Shown: piece after piece, positions 1 to 6,197 of the stretch
Numbering within the stretch: the stretch's first letter is position 1
Layout: the number at the start of each line of letters is the position of its first letter
Assembly (NCBI GenBank): GCA_030836705.1
Contig: JAUPLZ010000035.1
Location: 1 to 6,197 of the forward strand
Reading direction: 5' to 3'
DNA length: 6,197 nucleotides
Source of the DNA: Campylobacterota bacterium
Lineage (GTDB): Bacteria > Campylobacterota > Campylobacteria > Campylobacterales > SZUA-545
Notes under the pieces: model-generated
The model's input: the letters and a program-made list of their open reading frames with translations, nothing else
Databases searched by the model: none
What the model was told of the DNA's origin: nothing
Program-made: the position numbers and the translations under genes

Positions 1-1245
1 CCGATCTCTTATTTGAAAAAATTGTCGCGGCGAAAGTCTAACACTAAATTTCTAATAGATTGCTTGTTTGCTAGTTTGGTGTTTTCTTTGTTTGTATATT
101 TGGAGTATTTTGGTATAGAAAACAGAGCAATTGTCTCTTTGGCGTCTTTTTATGCATTTTATAGAATTTTGACCTATCAAAAAAAAGAGTTATTTGCCTT
201 TGGTTTTTTTACGGGAATTTTGTGGTTTTATTGGATAGGGCTTAGTTTTAGATTTGTTGATATGGCGTATGCCGTGCCTTTTGTGATTCTTGGTGTGGCG
301 TTAATAATAGCTCTTATGTTTTTTATTTTAGGTTTTGTGAAATATTTTTATTTAAGAGCGCTTGTTTTGGTTTTTTATTTTGATTTTGTTCAGCCTTTTG
401 GTTTTGAGTGGCTAAAACCGGAGCTTTTACTGCAAAGTTCATTTTTTAATAGCGATAAAATCTCCTATTTTTTGTTTCTTTTGTCTGTTGTTATTTTTAT
501 TTTTTTTCAAAAAAACAATTATAAGTTTTTATTTTTTATCCCGCTTATTTTCGCATTTAATTTATCACCAAGCCAACAAGCGGCAGAAGATGAAAATATA
601 GCGCTTGTGAGCACTGAATATAATCAGGATTTTAAATGGAGAAAAGATAATAGAAAAGAGATAACAAACGATGTTTTAATGCACATTGAGAGGGCTATTC
701 AAGATGGCAAAAAATTGGTTATTTTGCCGGAAACAGCTTTGCCTTATTTTTTAAACAAGCAGACCAATTTGGTTGGCGTTTTGTTAGAAAAAAGCAATAA
801 AATAGACATAATTTTAGGCTCGCTCTATACTGACGGCAGTAAGCAGTTTAACTCCACTTATTTTTTTAGCAAATCAAAAATGCAAGTAGCCCACAAAAGC
901 GTTCTTGTGCCTTTTGGAGAAAGTACTAATTTTCTTCCGGAATCGATAGGTAGGTTTATAAATAAAATATTCTTCGACGGAGCGGATGATTATACAAAAG
1001 GAGCAAAACCGACAGATTTTAATATAGACGGCGTTCTTTATCGAAATGCTATTTGTTATGAAGCTACGGTTGAAAAAATGTTTATTGATGCTCCCAAAAA
1101 AATGATAGCAATAACAAACAACGCATGGTATCATCCATCAATAGAGCCGGCACTCCAGAGGCTTGTGATAAGGTTTTTTGCAAGAAAATACGGCGTAACT
1201 GTCTATCACAGCGTCAATAAGAGTAAGGGCGGCATTATAAGCTAA
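1..1245 (+). CDS. lnt: Apolipoprotein N-acyltransferase, 5' end open
   Basis: Lnt transfers an acyl chain from a phospholipid to the N-terminal cysteine of lipoproteins at the periplasmic face of the inner membrane, the last step of lipoprotein maturation. Numbering from the TTG at 13 (410 aa), the first ~185 residues are a run of hydrophobic membrane segments (about 13-33, 59-80, 85-110, 112-130, 150-166, 170-185), followed by a nitrilase-fold domain. The catalytic triad is visible: E240 in LPETALP, K295 in HKSVLVPFGE and C348 in ICYEA. E303 and E350 sit where E. coli has its essential E343 and E389. ITNNAWY matches the NDAWF region. The frame is open to base 1 and no Shine-Dalgarno sequence precedes the TTG, so the true start may lie upstream. 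The protein ends 62 residues after the catalytic cysteine (about 125 in E. coli), so it lacks the C-terminal membrane helix. Its stop overlaps that of the convergent gene. Confidence 0.93.
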   Translation, partial: PISYLKKLSRRKSNTKFLIDCLFASLVFSLFVYLEYFGIENRAIVSLASFYAFYRILTYQKKELFAFGFFTGILWFYWIGLSFRFVDMAYAVPFVILGVALIIALMFFILGFVKYFYLRALVLVFYFDFVQPFGFEWLKPELLLQSSFFNSDKISYFLFLLSVVIFIFFQKNNYKFLFFIPLIFAFNLSPSQQAAEDENIALVSTEYNQDFKWRKDNRKEITNDVLMHIERAIQDGKKLVILPETALPYFLNKQTNLVGVLLEKSNKIDIILGSLYTDGSKQFNSTYFFSKSKMQVAHKSVLVPFGESTNFLPESIGRFINKIFFDGADDYTKGAKPTDFNIDGVLYRNAICYEATVEKMFIDAPKKMIAITNNAWYHPSIEPALQRLVIRFFARKYGVTVYHSVNKSKGGIIS

Positions 1246-1919
1246 AATCTAAGCCCAAGCGTAAAAGCGTATTGGTCGGTTGTTTGTTTTGCGTTGTCTG
1301 GGTTGTATTTTGATATTTTGTTATAAAAACAATTTAAAGTTATGTTGTTTTTAAAACTTACATAGTATTTGAGCATATATTCTTGGTAGTCGTGCGTTTT
1401 AAGATCTGTTAAATCTTCGTCAATATTAAAGCCGAATAAAATATCGCTAGTCGGGGTCAAAGAGTAGCCAAAATTAATATCAAGCGGCATATCAAACTCC
1501 TCTTTGTGTGAGCTTTTTTTGTAGTTTTGCGCCGATATTTTATAAGTAGAATCGTTTATGGCGTATCTAAGCCCGAGTGTCGGTATAAAGTATGTATACG
1601 GAACTACATATTTTTTTAGTCCGGCTTGTGCGTAAGCAGAAATGTTTTCTAGGGTTGATTCAAATCGATAACCGTCTTGTTGAAAACCTTTTGCGAAATT
1701 TTGATGCGGATAGTATTTTAACTCACTCAAAATAACATAGTTTTGTGTTAAATAGACACTGTTAAATTGGTAGGCGTAATTTTCGACGCTTGGATTATGA
1801 TCTATTAAAGGATGTTCAAGTTTTGACGACTCTATAAGATAGCCCACACTGTACGAAAGATACTCTTTTGCGTTTAAAAGTGATATAAAAAACATAAAAA
1901 TAACAGCAAATTTACCCAT
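1242..1919 (-). CDS. Putative outer-membrane beta-barrel protein
   Basis: This 225-residue protein is not recognised by name. A signal peptide is clear: MGK, then a hydrophobic stretch to about residue 16, with a likely cleavage site after LLNA (residue 17). The rest is rich in Tyr, Asn, Ser and Phe with alternating polar and hydrophobic residues, and the last strand ends in FTLGLRF. A C-terminal aromatic of this kind is the usual BAM recognition signal of outer-membrane barrels. Its size suggests a small barrel of roughly 8-10 strands; a channel, adhesin or structural role cannot be told apart from sequence. The start overlaps the end of the upstream 736-aa gene by 8 bases (ATGGGTAA) and is preceded only by a weak AGAG about 10 bases away, so translation is probably coupled. 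The TAG stop overlaps the lnt stop. A conserved hypothetical of the Campylobacterota is likely. Confidence 0.85.
   Translation of the reverse strand: MGKFAVIFMFFISLLNAKEYLSYSVGYLIESSKLEHPLIDHNPSVENYAYQFNSVYLTQNYVILSELKYYPHQNFAKGFQQDGYRFESTLENISAYAQAGLKKYVVPYTYFIPTLGLRYAINDSTYKISAQNYKKSSHKEEFDMPLDINFGYSLTPTSDILFGFNIDEDLTDLKTHDYQEYMLKYYVSFKNNITLNCFYNKISKYNPDNAKQTTDQYAFTLGLRF
1912..1919 (-). other. 8-base start/stop overlap, likely translational coupling
   Basis: Read on the minus strand the bases are ATGGGTAA. The ATG starts the barrel protein, and the TAA, in another frame, ends the 736-aa protein. Only a weak purine-rich site (AGAG) lies upstream, so ribosomes finishing the first gene probably re-initiate here. 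This ties the amount of barrel protein to the large protein. Confidence 0.75.
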
Positions 1920-4122
1920 TTTTTTGATTCTCTAGCAGTTGTCTTAATTTTTCATTTTTTTCAAAAAGCTTCCATCTGATTATTGGAATTTTATCAATCA
2001 AGCTCGCATGTATTTTATATACTTTTAGTGGTTTTGTAACTTTAAAAGACCAAAAAGGGGACATGTTAAAAATAGCAGTTATCTCGCCAAAATAATCTCC
2101 AGACTCAAGAGTTTCCAAACACCTATCATCACCGTATCTTTCAACAGTTCCGTCAACTATCAGGTGCAAATATTTCGTATTTATTTTATTAAAAACATAA
2201 TCAACCGGAAAGTACTCTTTTTCAATCATGGCTACTATTTTGTTTTGAGCTGAATATGAAATTTCATCGCCAAAAAGATATGTTCTTTGTAAAAATTGTC
2301 TTCTTAACATCAATTTTTGAGACTTTGTCTGTTGGGAGTTGGTTTTTATGAATTGCAAAAAGAGAGATACCGGAATTTTTAGCGCTTGGACATAGTTAAT
2401 TGCTATGTATGTTTCTTGAATCGGTTTTTTGAGCAAAGAAGCACTTTCGCCTATTAATGCTCCGGTAGAAAGCTTGGAGAATGTATCTGACTCTGTGTGT
2501 ATCATCTCTACGGTTCCGCTAAGCGTCAAATAGACATTTTTAACACTATCGGACTCTTTTGCGATTATGCTACCTGGATTAAAAGTCACAATTTCGCAAT
2601 TTAAAAGAACATGGATTTGGTGATTTGGAATCGACGGAAAATATGTCACTAGGTGATGATAGGCAAATCTCCAATGATAATCCTGAACAACCGGAATAAG
2701 TACATCCACAATTCCAAAAGGAGCGCTTGAGCCTATCTCTTTTTGTTTGTTTGTAAGTCCTTGCGAGTTGTGGGCGAGAATGATTTTTTGTGATTTGTCG
2801 TCTTTGAAATCCTCTGTTCTTCCGTGAATGAGTCCGCCGCCGACATCCAGCTTCTTTAGATCACATTTTTGCAAATACTCTTTTTTTGTCTTTTTAAAAA
2901 ATTCAATCGAAATACCGCTTTTTGACTCATCCGCGTTTATCATTTTTTCTAAAACATTAAAAGATGCTATATCCGCTAAATGAGCGTAAGTTTTGTATCT
3001 GCCTTCCCATATCGTTCTAAAAAATAAAATAGTAGTTTCTATCGGATGCGGCGATAGCACAGGACGCACTTCAAGTCCGTCAATGTAGTTCCATTTGTCT
3101 AGCTTTAGTCTTTGAACATCAAAATAGTCGTAAAAACTATCTTCATTGATTGACAATAGCGCAGAAAGTTTCTTTTTTACAGATGAGCAAACTAGCGGAT
3201 GAGCGAAGTATTTTATTTTGTGATCAGCCCTCATAAGAGTGGTTAAACCTGCAAAATGGTCATCATGGGCATGAGTTTGAAAAATACCCTCTATCTCATT
3301 GACGCCAATCCCAAGAGAGTTAAGAATATACAATATATTTGGACCGGCATCAATAAGATAGATTTTGCCTTGAAACATTAGTATGCTTGACATGGTTGGT
3401 CTGTTTATATCCCAACCGTCGCCTTGCCCTGAATGAATTACGCCGAAATATTCTCTTTTTATGTTGTAGTATCCAAGATTGTACGGTGATTGATACTCTT
3501 CTTTGTCTTTTAGGTTTAAATCTACGGTTGTTGATTCGTTCTTGTAGGATATTTCAAAAATATTACTCTCTTTTCTGTTTATAATTACGCCGTTTTTTAT
3601 TTCAATAGGCGCTTCTTTTATTGTTTTGATATCAAGAAAATCATCCGTTGGATGGATTTTGCCGAATGCAAAACTTAATTTCATTCTCATTAGTTCATCA
3701 GCTGTTTTGGAGTCGACCCCGCACTCTCTCATCTCTTCTTTTTTGGTAAGCCCGTAATTGCCGCGGCAGATATATTCTTTTTGCGCATTAACTTGAGATT
3801 CCGAGCCTATTAAAAGAGGTTTTTCCCCGCTATTGTTTGGATGATTTGGCAAGAGCATTCCTTGTCTATAAAGCATCTGAAGGACCGGAAACTCGCCCAT
3901 GTTTCCTAAGTTCCCGTTTTGGAGCATCACATCTGACAAAAGAATTGCATTTGGACCGCTTTCAAATTTTATGCCGTTTTTTTCTTTTGGCACAACAAGA
4001 CCTCTTTTCATGAGGTGTTTTACGCTATCAGCAGGAGCTCCGCAGAGAATAAACAGCTTTTCATCCGGTATTTCTACCCAATAAACGCCGTTGGTAACCT
4101 CCACAGTGTTTATATAAGACAT
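1912..4122 (-). CDS. Metallo-beta-lactamase-fold protein with two cNMP-binding-like domains
   Basis: This 736-aa, probably cytoplasmic protein has no signal peptide. Residues 1 to ~220 form a region I cannot assign, containing CGAPADSVKHLMKRG. Residues ~222-470 look like a metallo-beta-lactamase domain: IDAGPN (D258), then THAHDDH with ligands H284, H286, D288 and H289. Likely further ligands are H359 (SPHP), D384 (HLADIAS) and H433 (GLIHGRTED) or H451 (AHNSQG). Residues ~495-605 and ~620-725 are two cyclic-nucleotide-binding folds with phosphate-binding cassettes around IGES (E559) and FGEI (E680). Both lack the usual arginine. The HxHxDH fold is shared with RNase Z and class II cAMP phosphodiesterases, so a hydrolase controlled by, or acting on, a nucleotide is plausible, but substrate and ligand are unknown. 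The start is firm: AAAGG lies 6 bases before the ATG, and an in-frame TAA seven codons upstream leaves no other start. It is followed immediately by the barrel gene. Confidence 0.9.
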   Translation of the reverse strand: MSYINTVEVTNGVYWVEIPDEKLFILCGAPADSVKHLMKRGLVVPKEKNGIKFESGPNAILLSDVMLQNGNLGNMGEFPVLQMLYRQGMLLPNHPNNSGEKPLLIGSESQVNAQKEYICRGNYGLTKKEEMRECGVDSKTADELMRMKLSFAFGKIHPTDDFLDIKTIKEAPIEIKNGVIINRKESNIFEISYKNESTTVDLNLKDKEEYQSPYNLGYYNIKREYFGVIHSGQGDGWDINRPTMSSILMFQGKIYLIDAGPNILYILNSLGIGVNEIEGIFQTHAHDDHFAGLTTLMRADHKIKYFAHPLVCSSVKKKLSALLSINEDSFYDYFDVQRLKLDKWNYIDGLEVRPVLSPHPIETTILFFRTIWEGRYKTYAHLADIASFNVLEKMINADESKSGISIEFFKKTKKEYLQKCDLKKLDVGGGLIHGRTEDFKDDKSQKIILAHNSQGLTNKQKEIGSSAPFGIVDVLIPVVQDYHWRFAYHHLVTYFPSIPNHQIHVLLNCEIVTFNPGSIIAKESDSVKNVYLTLSGTVEMIHTESDTFSKLSTGALIGESASLLKKPIQETYIAINYVQALKIPVSLFLQFIKTNSQQTKSQKLMLRRQFLQRTYLFGDEISYSAQNKIVAMIEKEYFPVDYVFNKINTKYLHLIVDGTVERYGDDRCLETLESGDYFGEITAIFNMSPFWSFKVTKPLKVYKIHASLIDKIPIIRWKLFEKNEKLRQLLENQKNG

Positions 4123-4159
4123 GACAGACCTTTCGCTATCTTTTTAAGTAAAAAGCCAA

Positions 4160-4168
4160 ATATTAGCA
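4160..4168 (-). promoter_or_regulatory. Candidate extended -10 promoter for the 736-aa gene
   Basis: On the minus strand the sequence reads TGCTAATAT, an extended -10 of the form TGn-TAnnnT, with a T-rich run directly upstream. T-rich DNA commonly replaces a sharp -35 in Campylobacterota sigma-70 promoters. Transcription would begin near 4153, giving a leader of about 30 bases with the AAAGG ribosome site before the ATG at 4122. The gap between the 66-aa gene and this gene is 75 bases with no convincing terminator, so the large gene may also be reached by read-through from the promoter near 4430. Confidence 0.4.
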
Positions 4169-4197
4169 AAAAAAATAAATTTCCTCTTTAATAGCAG

Positions 4198-4398
4198 CTA
4201 TTTTTTTGAATTTTTTTGTGAGTTATCTTTTTTTTGAGCTTTTTCTTCTCGTCTTTTTACCGCTTCGTTTGATGGATTTTCAGGATTGGAAAATGTAACC
4301 ATTCCAAAAAGCACACATCCTTTTTGTCCAGGGTTGCATTCGCTATTTAAAAGAACGCACTTTTCATTTATAAAATGTGGACATCCCCAGCCGCTCAT
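4198..4398 (-). CDS. Small four-cysteine protein, probable metal binder
   Basis: This 66-aa protein of unknown function begins MSGWGCPH. Four cysteines, C6, C14, C21 and C28 (spacings x7, x6, x6), plus H8, lie in the first 30 residues, with a PGQKGCVLFG segment around the last one. Such a set could hold zinc or an iron-sulfur cluster; this is inference from composition. From about residue 38 the chain turns into a charged, lysine-rich tail that is probably disordered. There is no signal peptide or membrane segment, so it should be cytoplasmic. The gene is judged real because it has a good ribosome site (AAAGG, 6 bases before the ATG), a perfect TATAAT box upstream and an in-frame TAA six codons before the start. 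It is divergent from ppsA and lies 75 bases upstream of the large cNMP-domain gene on the same strand. Confidence 0.8.
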   Translation of the reverse strand: MSGWGCPHFINEKCVLLNSECNPGQKGCVLFGMVTFSNPENPSNEAVKRREEKAQKKDNSQKNSKK

Positions 4399-4407
4399 TT
4401 TGCACCT

Positions 4408-4434
4408 TTGTCGTTATCTTTTTTTTATTATACT
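4408..4434 (+). promoter_or_regulatory. Promoter of ppsA
   Basis: A -10 element TATACT lies at 4429-4434, with a long T-run just upstream and a weak TTGTCG at 4408-4413 (spacer 15) as a possible -35. Transcription would begin near 4441 and give a leader of about 34 bases. No operator palindrome or riboswitch-sized leader is present, so regulation is not visible. Confidence 0.5.
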
Positions 4435-4455
4435 AGGTATTTTACAAAAACAAAC
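4427..4455 (-). promoter_or_regulatory. Promoter of the small cysteine protein
   Basis: The minus strand has a perfect TATAAT at 4432-4427. A T-rich GTTTGTTT-like segment around 4450-4455 stands at -35 distance (about 16-17 bases). The predicted transcript starts near 4420, about 20 bases before the ATG at 4398. The -10 overlaps that of the opposite-strand ppsA promoter. Confidence 0.6.
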
Positions 4456-4464
4456 GATTAAATT

Positions 4465-4468
4465 GGAG
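4465..4468 (+). promoter_or_regulatory. Ribosome binding site of ppsA, fixes the GTG start
   Basis: GGAG stands six bases before the GTG at 4475. An in-frame TAA at 4469-4471 excludes any earlier start, and the next in-frame ATG is 28 codons further on, inside the conserved GGKNASLGEM motif. The GTG is therefore the start. Confidence 0.88.
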
Positions 4469-4474
4469 TAAAAA

Positions 4475-6197
4475 GTGAAATATATTAGATTTTTTAAAGA
4501 GCTTTCCAACAAGGATGTACCTATTGTAGGCGGAAAAAATGCAAGCCTTGGAGAGATGTATCAAAACCTTAGTCAAAAAGGAGTAAGGGTTCCAAACGGT
4601 TTTGCTACAACTAGCGATGCTTATAGGGTTCTATTAAAAAGCAATAATCTTGAAGAAGAAATAAAAAATATTTTAAATGGGCTTGATATAAAAGATGTTG
4701 ATGAGTTAAAAAAAAGAGCAAAAGCGGTTCGAGAACTTATTTTGGGTGCAAAAATGCCGCAAGAGTTGGAAGAGGAGATAGAAAAAGCGTATAAAGAGCT
4801 TTGCGAATTTTATGGCAAAGAAAATATCTCTGTAGCAGTTAGAAGTTCTGCAACTGCTGAGGATTTGCCGGAGGCTAGTTTTGCTGGACAGCAAGAGACA
4901 TTTTTGAATATTAGCGGCAAGGATGAGCTTATAAGGAGTGCAAAAAAATGCTTTGCCTCGCTTTTTACCGATAGGGCGGTTAGCTATAGAGCAAGCAGGG
5001 GGTTTGATCATTTTCAAGTAGCGCTTTCGGTGGGTATCCAAAAAATGGTACGAAGCGATAAGGCTTCAAGCGGGATAATGTTTAGCATTGACACAGATTC
5101 AGGCTCGCCTGAACTTGTTCTTGTGACCTCTACTTTGGGGTTGGGCGAAAATATAGTAGGAGGCAAAGTAAATCCGGATGAGTTTATTGTGTTTAAACCA
5201 ACTCTAAAACAAGGTCTAAAGCCTATTTTAAAACGACAACTAGGAAGCAAATCAATCAAAATGATATATTCCGATGAATCCGGTGTTTTTACAAAAAATA
5301 TTCAAACGCCGCAAAATGAGAGAGATAGCTTTTCTATAAATGACGATGAGATTGTGAAGCTTGCAAAGTATGCGGTCGTTATTGAGGAGCATTACTCGAA
5401 TTTGGCTGGGGAATATAGACCAATGGATATGGAGTGGGCAAAAGATGCGCAAGATGGCGAGATTTATATAGTTCAAGCCCGTCCGGAAACAGTGCAAAGC
5501 CAAAAGCTAAAAAAAGAAAAAACCCATTTTTTGACAAATTATAGATTGCTCTCAAAAGAGAAAAATATTTTGCTTTTGGGTACGGCGGTCGGCGAGAGGA
5601 TAGCTAGCGGAAAAGTGCATATTATAAATTCTTCGGAGGAGTTTCATGATTTTAAAGAGGGTGAGATTTTAGTAAGCGATAATACAGATCCTGATTGGGA
5701 GCCTGTTATGAAAAAAGCAAGCGCCATAATAACAAATAGCGGCGGCAGAACTTGCCATGCCGCCATCGTAGCAAGAGAGATGGGGATTGCTGCAATAGTG
5801 GGGACAAAAAATGCAACCAAAAAATTAAAAAACGGCATGGAAGTTACCGTAAGCTGTGCCGAGGGAGAAGAGGGTAGAGTCTATGACGGTGCACTGGAAT
5901 ACGATATAGAAAAAATAGACATAGAAAATCTAAAAGAGACAAAAACCAAACTTTATTTAAATATCGGAAACCCTTTGCAAGCTTTTCATATTGCGCAACT
6001 TCCAAATCACGGAGTTGGGCTTGCTAGGATGGAGTTCATAGTTAACAACTATATAAAGGCTCATCCGCTGGCGCTTGTGGATTTGTACAATAATAATGAG
6101 ATAAATGAAAAAGAGAGTATCACGCAGCGTATAAAAGCCTACAAAAATCCAAAAGAATTTTTTGTTAATAAGCTTTCAGAGGGGATTGGCATGATCG
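4475..6197 (+). CDS. ppsA: Phosphoenolpyruvate synthase, 3' end cut by window
   Basis: PEP synthase (pyruvate, water dikinase) makes PEP, AMP and phosphate from pyruvate and ATP, feeding gluconeogenesis from pyruvate in the cytoplasm. The first 574 codons are present without interruption; the E. coli enzyme has 792. The N-terminal ATP-binding domain shows GGKNASLGEM (K21), VRSSATAEDLPEASFAGQQE (R123 first) and VQARPETV (residues 333-340). The central swivelling domain carries GGRTCHAAIVAREMG with the phosphorylated histidine H428 (H421 in E. coli). The RTC before this histidine favours PEP synthase over pyruvate phosphate dikinase, which usually has MTS. The window ends at about the first part of the PEP/pyruvate-binding barrel (LSEGIGMI), so its catalytic residues are not visible. 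It starts at GTG with GGAG six bases upstream and is divergent from the small cysteine protein. In an autotroph using the reductive TCA cycle it would draw pyruvate into biosynthesis; that lifestyle is inferred. Confidence 0.96.
   Translation, partial: MKYIRFFKELSNKDVPIVGGKNASLGEMYQNLSQKGVRVPNGFATTSDAYRVLLKSNNLEEEIKNILNGLDIKDVDELKKRAKAVRELILGAKMPQELEEEIEKAYKELCEFYGKENISVAVRSSATAEDLPEASFAGQQETFLNISGKDELIRSAKKCFASLFTDRAVSYRASRGFDHFQVALSVGIQKMVRSDKASSGIMFSIDTDSGSPELVLVTSTLGLGENIVGGKVNPDEFIVFKPTLKQGLKPILKRQLGSKSIKMIYSDESGVFTKNIQTPQNERDSFSINDDEIVKLAKYAVVIEEHYSNLAGEYRPMDMEWAKDAQDGEIYIVQARPETVQSQKLKKEKTHFLTNYRLLSKEKNILLLGTAVGERIASGKVHIINSSEEFHDFKEGEILVSDNTDPDWEPVMKKASAIITNSGGRTCHAAIVAREMGIAAIVGTKNATKKLKNGMEVTVSCAEGEEGRVYDGALEYDIEKIDIENLKETKTKLYLNIGNPLQAFHIAQLPNHGVGLARMEFIVNNYIKAHPLALVDLYNNNEINEKESITQRIKAYKNPKEFFVNKLSEGIGMI

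Noticed and set aside
500..515. T8 then A7 tracts in lnt as a possible phase-variation site
   Set aside because: Such tracts are common in AT-rich coding sequence; the frame is intact and lnt is a housekeeping gene.
874..1134. Open frame on the minus strand inside lnt
   Set aside because: It lies wholly opposite the catalytic region of lnt, shows no motif or ribosome site, and its protein looks like an antisense by-product.
1236..1313. Plus-strand frame past the lnt stop reading basic residues then a hydrophobic stretch, which could mimic a lost Lnt membrane helix through a frameshift
   Set aside because: It is short, lacks the missing nitrilase strands, and lies opposite the well-formed FTLGLRF end of the barrel protein; coincidence is simpler.
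3387..4084. Plus-strand open frames of 61-65 codons opposite the large MBL/cNMP gene
   Set aside because: They are shadows of a strongly supported gene on the other strand with a good start and ribosome site.
4191..4201. Inverted repeat ATAGC-A-GCTAT beside T-runs, a possible terminator
   Set aside because: A one-base loop cannot form a hairpin and the stem is short and AT-rich.
4286..4471. Plus-strand 61-codon frame running into the ppsA leader
   Set aside because: It is antisense to the cysteine-rich gene, which has the better start signals, and it spans the divergent promoter.
4706..5838. Several minus-strand open frames of 64-111 codons opposite ppsA
   Set aside because: They overlap a clearly conserved ppsA reading frame and carry no recognisable motifs or expression signals.

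Overview
The window looks like ordinary chromosome from an AT-rich member of the Campylobacterota (Epsilonproteobacteria), most likely a Sulfurimonas-like free-living organism. This is inferred from the AT-rich codon use, T-rich promoters with weak -35 elements, tight gene packing and the short Lnt. I could not run a similarity search, so the genus is a guess. No tRNA, rRNA, insertion sequence, CRISPR array or prophage gene was seen, and no gene-free stretch is longer than about 80 bases.

Layout: (1) Bases 1-1245, plus strand: apolipoprotein N-acyltransferase (lnt), open at the left edge, with all active-site residues present but a short C-terminus. (2) Bases 1242-4122, minus strand: a two-gene unit. 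The first gene encodes a 736-residue protein with an unassigned N-terminal region, a metallo-beta-lactamase-fold hydrolase domain and two cyclic-nucleotide-binding-like domains. The second overlaps it by 8 bases and encodes a small secreted, probably outer-membrane beta-barrel protein. Its stop codon overlaps the stop codon of lnt, so the two transcription units meet tail to tail. (3) Bases 4198-4398, minus strand: a 66-residue protein with four cysteines and a lysine-rich tail. (4) Bases 4399-4474: a compact divergent promoter region with overlapping -10 elements on the two strands. (5) Bases 4475-6197, plus strand: phosphoenolpyruvate synthase (ppsA), GTG start, cut off by the right edge.

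Functionally, lnt (lipoprotein maturation) and ppsA (pyruvate to PEP, the entry to gluconeogenesis) are housekeeping genes. The three minus-strand genes between them are the less understood part. The large multidomain protein is the best candidate for something little described: a zinc-hydrolase domain joined to two cNMP-fold domains that both lack the usual phosphate-binding arginine, translationally coupled to an envelope protein. Nothing in the sequence proves a new system; the domain combination is the observation.
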